From Janthinobacterium sp. SUN073 (GTDB taxonomy: Bacteria; Pseudomonadota; Gammaproteobacteria; Burkholderiales; Burkholderiaceae_D), in the NCBI RefSeq assembly GCF_030397665.1, contig NZ_JAPUBT010000003.1, positions 186,001 through 250,000 of the forward strand: a stretch of 64,000 nt of DNA. Direction: 5' to 3'. A program made the translations under genes and the position numbers. Positions within the stretch are counted from its first letter, which is position 1; every line of letters begins with the position of its first letter. The notes under the pieces are model-generated. The model saw nothing but the letters and a program-made list of their open reading frames with translations, was not told the DNA's origin and made no database searches. Positions 61,089 through 64,000 of the stretch are shown piece after piece.

Positions 61089-64000
61089 TTAGCGCGGCTT
61101 GACGGTCGCGCCTTCCGTGCCGGTCAGCACGGCGTTGGCCCAGTTACCGCAGACCTGGGCCGGGTGGGCGCCGCGCGCACCCAGGGTGCGCAAACTGAGC
61201 TGGCTCAGGCCGCGCACGTCGATTTCGGGTTTGACCACCCCGGGAGCCGTGACCAGGCCGCTGTCATACAGCAGCCGCTCACCGCTCCAGACCTGGAATT
61301 GCAAGCCGCCCGCGCTGCGGCAGCTATCGTCCACGCCCAGGTCGGCGCGCAGCAGATTCCAGTTGCCGGCCAGCTGCAAGTCGATGCGGCTGGCTGGTCC
61401 CACGCCGAGGCCCTTGCGGAACCACAGCCCGTTCATGCGCATCTCGGCCGCCTTGCCGGCCGGCCGGTCTTTCGCGATATGCTTCGGCAGCGCCAGGTCC
61501 GACAGATAGCGCTGCACCTCCTCGCCTTCGGCCACGCGGTGCTCGAGCACGCGGAACTCGGACAAGGTGACAGGCGCCACGTCGGTGGCCAGCGCCGCGT
61601 CGTACGCGCGCGCCACCGGCCCCGCTTGCGCCGCCGTGACCATCGGGTCGGTGGACGCGGCGCCATCGCCTTCCGGATTTTGCGTGCTCATGACGCGGAA
61701 GCGCAGCAAGCGCCCGGCCGTGGCGGGGAAGTTGATCGTCTGCGTACCCTCTTGCAATTTGAGGGTGCCGCGCGCAAGCGCCGCGCCCCATTCGCCGTTG
61801 TTGTCGCCGATGTAGATTTCATAATCGCGCACCTGGCCATGCTTCCAGTGCTGGTCGTTGCGCGGCGCCAGTTCGATGCCGTCCACCAGGCGCCGTTCCG
61901 TAAAGCCGATCACCCATTCGTGCGGCCCGCTTTTCACGGACGGGCTGCGCACGGTGCGGAACCAGGTTTCCGGCTTGCCGTCGAAAGCGTTTTCCAGCGG
62001 ATAGCCGCTTTCTTCGGCAGGACGCGCCACCACCTGCATGGCGTCGGACGGCAAGGCGCGGCCCGGCACGGGGGCGACCGGGAAGTCGGCATCGACTCTG
62101 GCCACGGCCAGCGCACCGGCAACCTGCAAAGCCAAGGGCTGGCGGATGTCCTGCGCCGCCACTTTCACGTGCAAGGTGCCTTGCCTGTCTGCCGCGTCGA
62201 AATACCAGCCTTCGACTGCCTTGTCGTAGGCGGCGCGCTCACCGGATGCCGCGATCAGTCGTTCGCCAGCGCGCACCGCTACCGGTGCCTGGCCCGCCAG
62301 CATGCGCAGCGCATAACCGCGGCGCGCTTCCTGGTCCTGGTACTGGCCATCGACGGCGCCGATGTCGACCTGCACATCGGCGCCCGTCTGGCGCATGCGG
62401 ATGACTTGCTGGCTGAAGGCGCCGCCCTGGTACTGGCGCGTATTGCCGTCGTCTTCATACAGGGTGTAGTCGGAATCGCCGTGCGGGTAGATGTCGAGCG
62501 TGAGTTGATCCTTCGGCTTCTGGCCGTCGTACAGCATTTCCGGATACATGGGCAGGATGGCGCCGGCGCGCACGAACACGGGCAGTTTATCGAGCGTCAC
62601 CTGCATGTCCAGGTCGCGCCCTTTCGCGTCCGCCGTGGCCTGACGGCCATCCCAGTAGTCGTACCACGTGCCCTGCGGCAGGTGGATGCCCTTGCGCCAG
62701 CCGCCGCTGACGGCCTGGCTGCGGTAGACGGGCGCCACCAGCACGTCGCGCCCCAGCAGGAATTGGTATTTATACGCTTCCGTGTAGGCGGCCGGGTCTT
62801 GCGGGTAATCCCACATCAGGCCGCGCACCAGCGGCGCGCCCGATTGCTCCGCTTCGCGCACGAGGGTATACATATACGGCGTGAGGCGCATCTTGAGTTT
62901 CAGATAGCGGCGGTTGATGTCGCGGTACGGCTCATCGAACCACCACGGATGCTTGCGTTCGGCCGCGGCCCAGCCGGACATGCCCATCAGGACGGGCGTA
63001 AAGCTTTTCCACTGCAAGTCGCGCAGATAGGTTTCCGGACTGCCGCCGAAGATGGCGTCCACGTCGCCCGATGCATACGCCTGGCCGGACAGGCCCGAGC
63101 CGATCAGGGTCGGGATGTGCCAGCGGATGTAGTCCCAGCTGGCGCTCTGGTCGCCCGTCCACGCCACGGCGTAGCGCTGGATGCCGGCCCAGCCCATCAC
63201 CGTCCACAGGAAGGGGCGGCTGTCGGAGTTGTTCAGGATGCCATCATAGGCCGACTTGTTCGCGTCCATGGCAAACTGGTAGCCCTTGCCCGTCCACGCC
63301 ACGTCCAGCTTTTGCACGCGGCTGCCCGCCTGGCCCACTTCCCAGGCGATCTTGTCGACGCCGTTTTCCGTCCACAGGCCCGTGCGAAAGCCATAGCCAG
63401 CCAGGCCCTTCACCGTTTCCGGCAAATTCGTGTAGCCGCAGCCGTAGCCGTCGTTGGGTAGAATCCAGCCGCCCGGCATGTCGTGTGCGCGGTACTGGCG
63501 CGCCACCGTCTCCACCACGTCGGGCGTCTTGCCCGTCGGGCCATCGGTCCAGCCCTTCGGCACGGAGCCCGGTTTTTTCACGTTGTCGCCATCGTTGTAG
63601 CAATCGGCGTCGCCGTATTCCAGCGCCCAGCGGGGCAGCATGCGCGCGCGGCCCGTCAAATCCGTGTAGCGGGCGACGACGTCGCGCAAGTCCTTGCCGA
63701 CAAAGAAATACGCGTCGAAACGGCCTTCCGCGTGCTGCAGCGAGATCTGCTCCTTATCGCGCAAGTCGTAGTGCCCGTCGGACCAGGTATTGCGCAGCAT
63801 GCCCCAGCCCCTTGAACTCATCAAAAATGGCGCGGGATTCGGGCGGTCGCCCTCTTCCCAGCCGCCCGAATACGACACGGGCACTTGCTTGCCCTTGAAT
63901 TCGAAGCGGCCATTTTGCTGGCCGCCGCCAAAGTAACGCTCGCCCGGGAGGCTCGATAGCACCTGCACGCCCTGCTTGTCGTCGAGCGACAGCGGCTGCA
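61089..64000 (-). CDS. GH31 alpha-glycosidase with CBM32-like and NPCBM domains (5' end outside window)
   Basis: The frame is open to the right edge; about 970 codons are visible and the N-terminal signal/GH31 N-domain start lies outside. The catalytic barrel is complete. The nucleophile is the aspartate at 63303-63305 (LDVAWTG) and the acid/base is the aspartate at 63150-63152 (AWTGDQSAS). Then come GH31 C-terminal beta domains, an F5/8 type C (CBM32-like) domain (ARPAEESGYPLENAFDG...) and an NPCBM domain at the C-terminus (GLGVGPASRIDLQLAG ... VGDDSC-like). This combination of domains is known from GH31 subfamily 18 alpha-N-acetylgalactosaminidases, but other GH31 activities cannot be excluded. 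It is followed by a receptor gene on the same strand. Confidence 0.85.
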   Translation of the reverse strand, partial: QPLSLDDKQGVQVLSSLPGERYFGGGQQNGRFEFKGKQVPVSYSGGWEEGDRPNPAPFLMSSRGWGMLRNTWSDGHYDLRDKEQISLQHAEGRFDAYFFVGKDLRDVVARYTDLTGRARMLPRWALEYGDADCYNDGDNVKKPGSVPKGWTDGPTGKTPDVVETVARQYRAHDMPGGWILPNDGYGCGYTNLPETVKGLAGYGFRTGLWTENGVDKIAWEVGQAGSRVQKLDVAWTGKGYQFAMDANKSAYDGILNNSDSRPFLWTVMGWAGIQRYAVAWTGDQSASWDYIRWHIPTLIGSGLSGQAYASGDVDAIFGGSPETYLRDLQWKSFTPVLMGMSGWAAAERKHPWWFDEPYRDINRRYLKLKMRLTPYMYTLVREAEQSGAPLVRGLMWDYPQDPAAYTEAYKYQFLLGRDVLVAPVYRSQAVSGGWRKGIHLPQGTWYDYWDGRQATADAKGRDLDMQVTLDKLPVFVRAGAILPMYPEMLYDGQKPKDQLTLDIYPHGDSDYTLYEDDGNTRQYQGGAFSQQVIRMRQTGADVQVDIGAVDGQYQDQEARRGYALRMLAGQAPVAVRAGERLIAASGERAAYDKAVEGWYFDAADRQGTLHVKVAAQDIRQPLALQVAGALAVARVDADFPVAPVPGRALPSDAMQVVARPAEESGYPLENAFDGKPETWFRTVRSPSVKSGPHEWVIGFTERRLVDGIELAPRNDQHWKHGQVRDYEIYIGDNNGEWGAALARGTLKLQEGTQTINFPATAGRLLRFRVMSTQNPEGDGAASTDPMVTAAQAGPVARAYDAALATDVAPVTLSEFRVLEHRVAEGEEVQRYLSDLALPKHIAKDRPAGKAAEMRMNGLWFRKGLGVGPASRIDLQLAGNWNLLRADLGVDDSCRSAGGLQFQVWSGERLLYDSGLVTAPGVVKPEIDVRGLSQLSLRTLGARGAHPAQVCGNWANAVLTGTEGATVKPR

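Noticed and set aside
59202-63461. 1419-codon open frame on the plus strand across the receptor and GH31 genes
   Set aside because: It is antisense to two clear family proteins, has a low-complexity R/H/A-rich translation and no ribosome binding site. Long antisense frames are expected at this GC content.

Overview
The window looks like chromosomal DNA of a high-GC betaproteobacterium, most likely Oxalobacteraceae (Janthinobacterium/Massilia/Duganella type). This is inferred from gene content and protein style: many TonB-dependent receptors, a PQQ glucose dehydrogenase, a NarXL-regulated membrane-bound nitrate reductase, Cache-type sensor kinases and a DUF748 giant. I saw no rRNA, tRNA or CRISPR array. 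Very long antisense reading frames (up to 1419 codons) are by-products of the high GC content and are not annotated.

Layout. 1-712: three small minus-strand genes of unknown role, the first cut by the window edge. 937-5704: metal uptake, with an OprC/NosA-like copper receptor beside a DUF2946 protein, then a siderophore receptor behind a near-perfect Fur box. 5950-9435: a DUF748/AsmA-like envelope protein. 9436-13899: an accessory island. A gene-free stretch with a strong stem-loop precedes a compact five-gene operon: a PEP-CTERM-like exported protein, a beta-rich protein, a Tat-exported phospholipase-A2-like protein with 32 cysteines, a MauE-MauD-type thiol oxidoreductase fusion, and a small membrane protein. 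A dead IS481 transposase fragment follows. This operon is the best candidate for an undescribed system. 13900-16353: membrane glucose dehydrogenase.

16669-28793: a signalling block, all on the plus strand: a chemoreceptor, a degenerate Hpt protein, an HDOD protein, a response regulator with an excisionase-like DNA-binding domain, an Hpt protein, three Cache-type histidine kinases (two of them hybrid) and a 41-codon ORF. 28798-45418: an anaerobic nitrate respiration cluster on the minus strand: narK1-narK2, a beta carbonic anhydrase, narGHJI, a parvulin-type isomerase, moaA, narX-narL and nnrS. It covers transport, the enzyme, its cofactor, nitrate sensing and a NO-related membrane protein. 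A conserved motif sits at almost the same distance upstream of narG and narK1, and a 120-bp palindrome separates moaA from narX.

45746-51689: a SirB2-family protein, a fecI-fecR-receptor iron-signalling operon with a Fur-like box, a lipoprotein and an acidic hypothetical protein. 51700-64000: a glycan-utilisation locus on the minus strand: a GH31 enzyme with CBM32-like and NPCBM domains (running off the right edge), two large TonB-dependent receptors, a Tat-exported GH109-like protein and a DUF3472 protein. The two enzyme families together suggest alpha-N-acetylgalactosamine-containing glycans as substrate, which is an inference.
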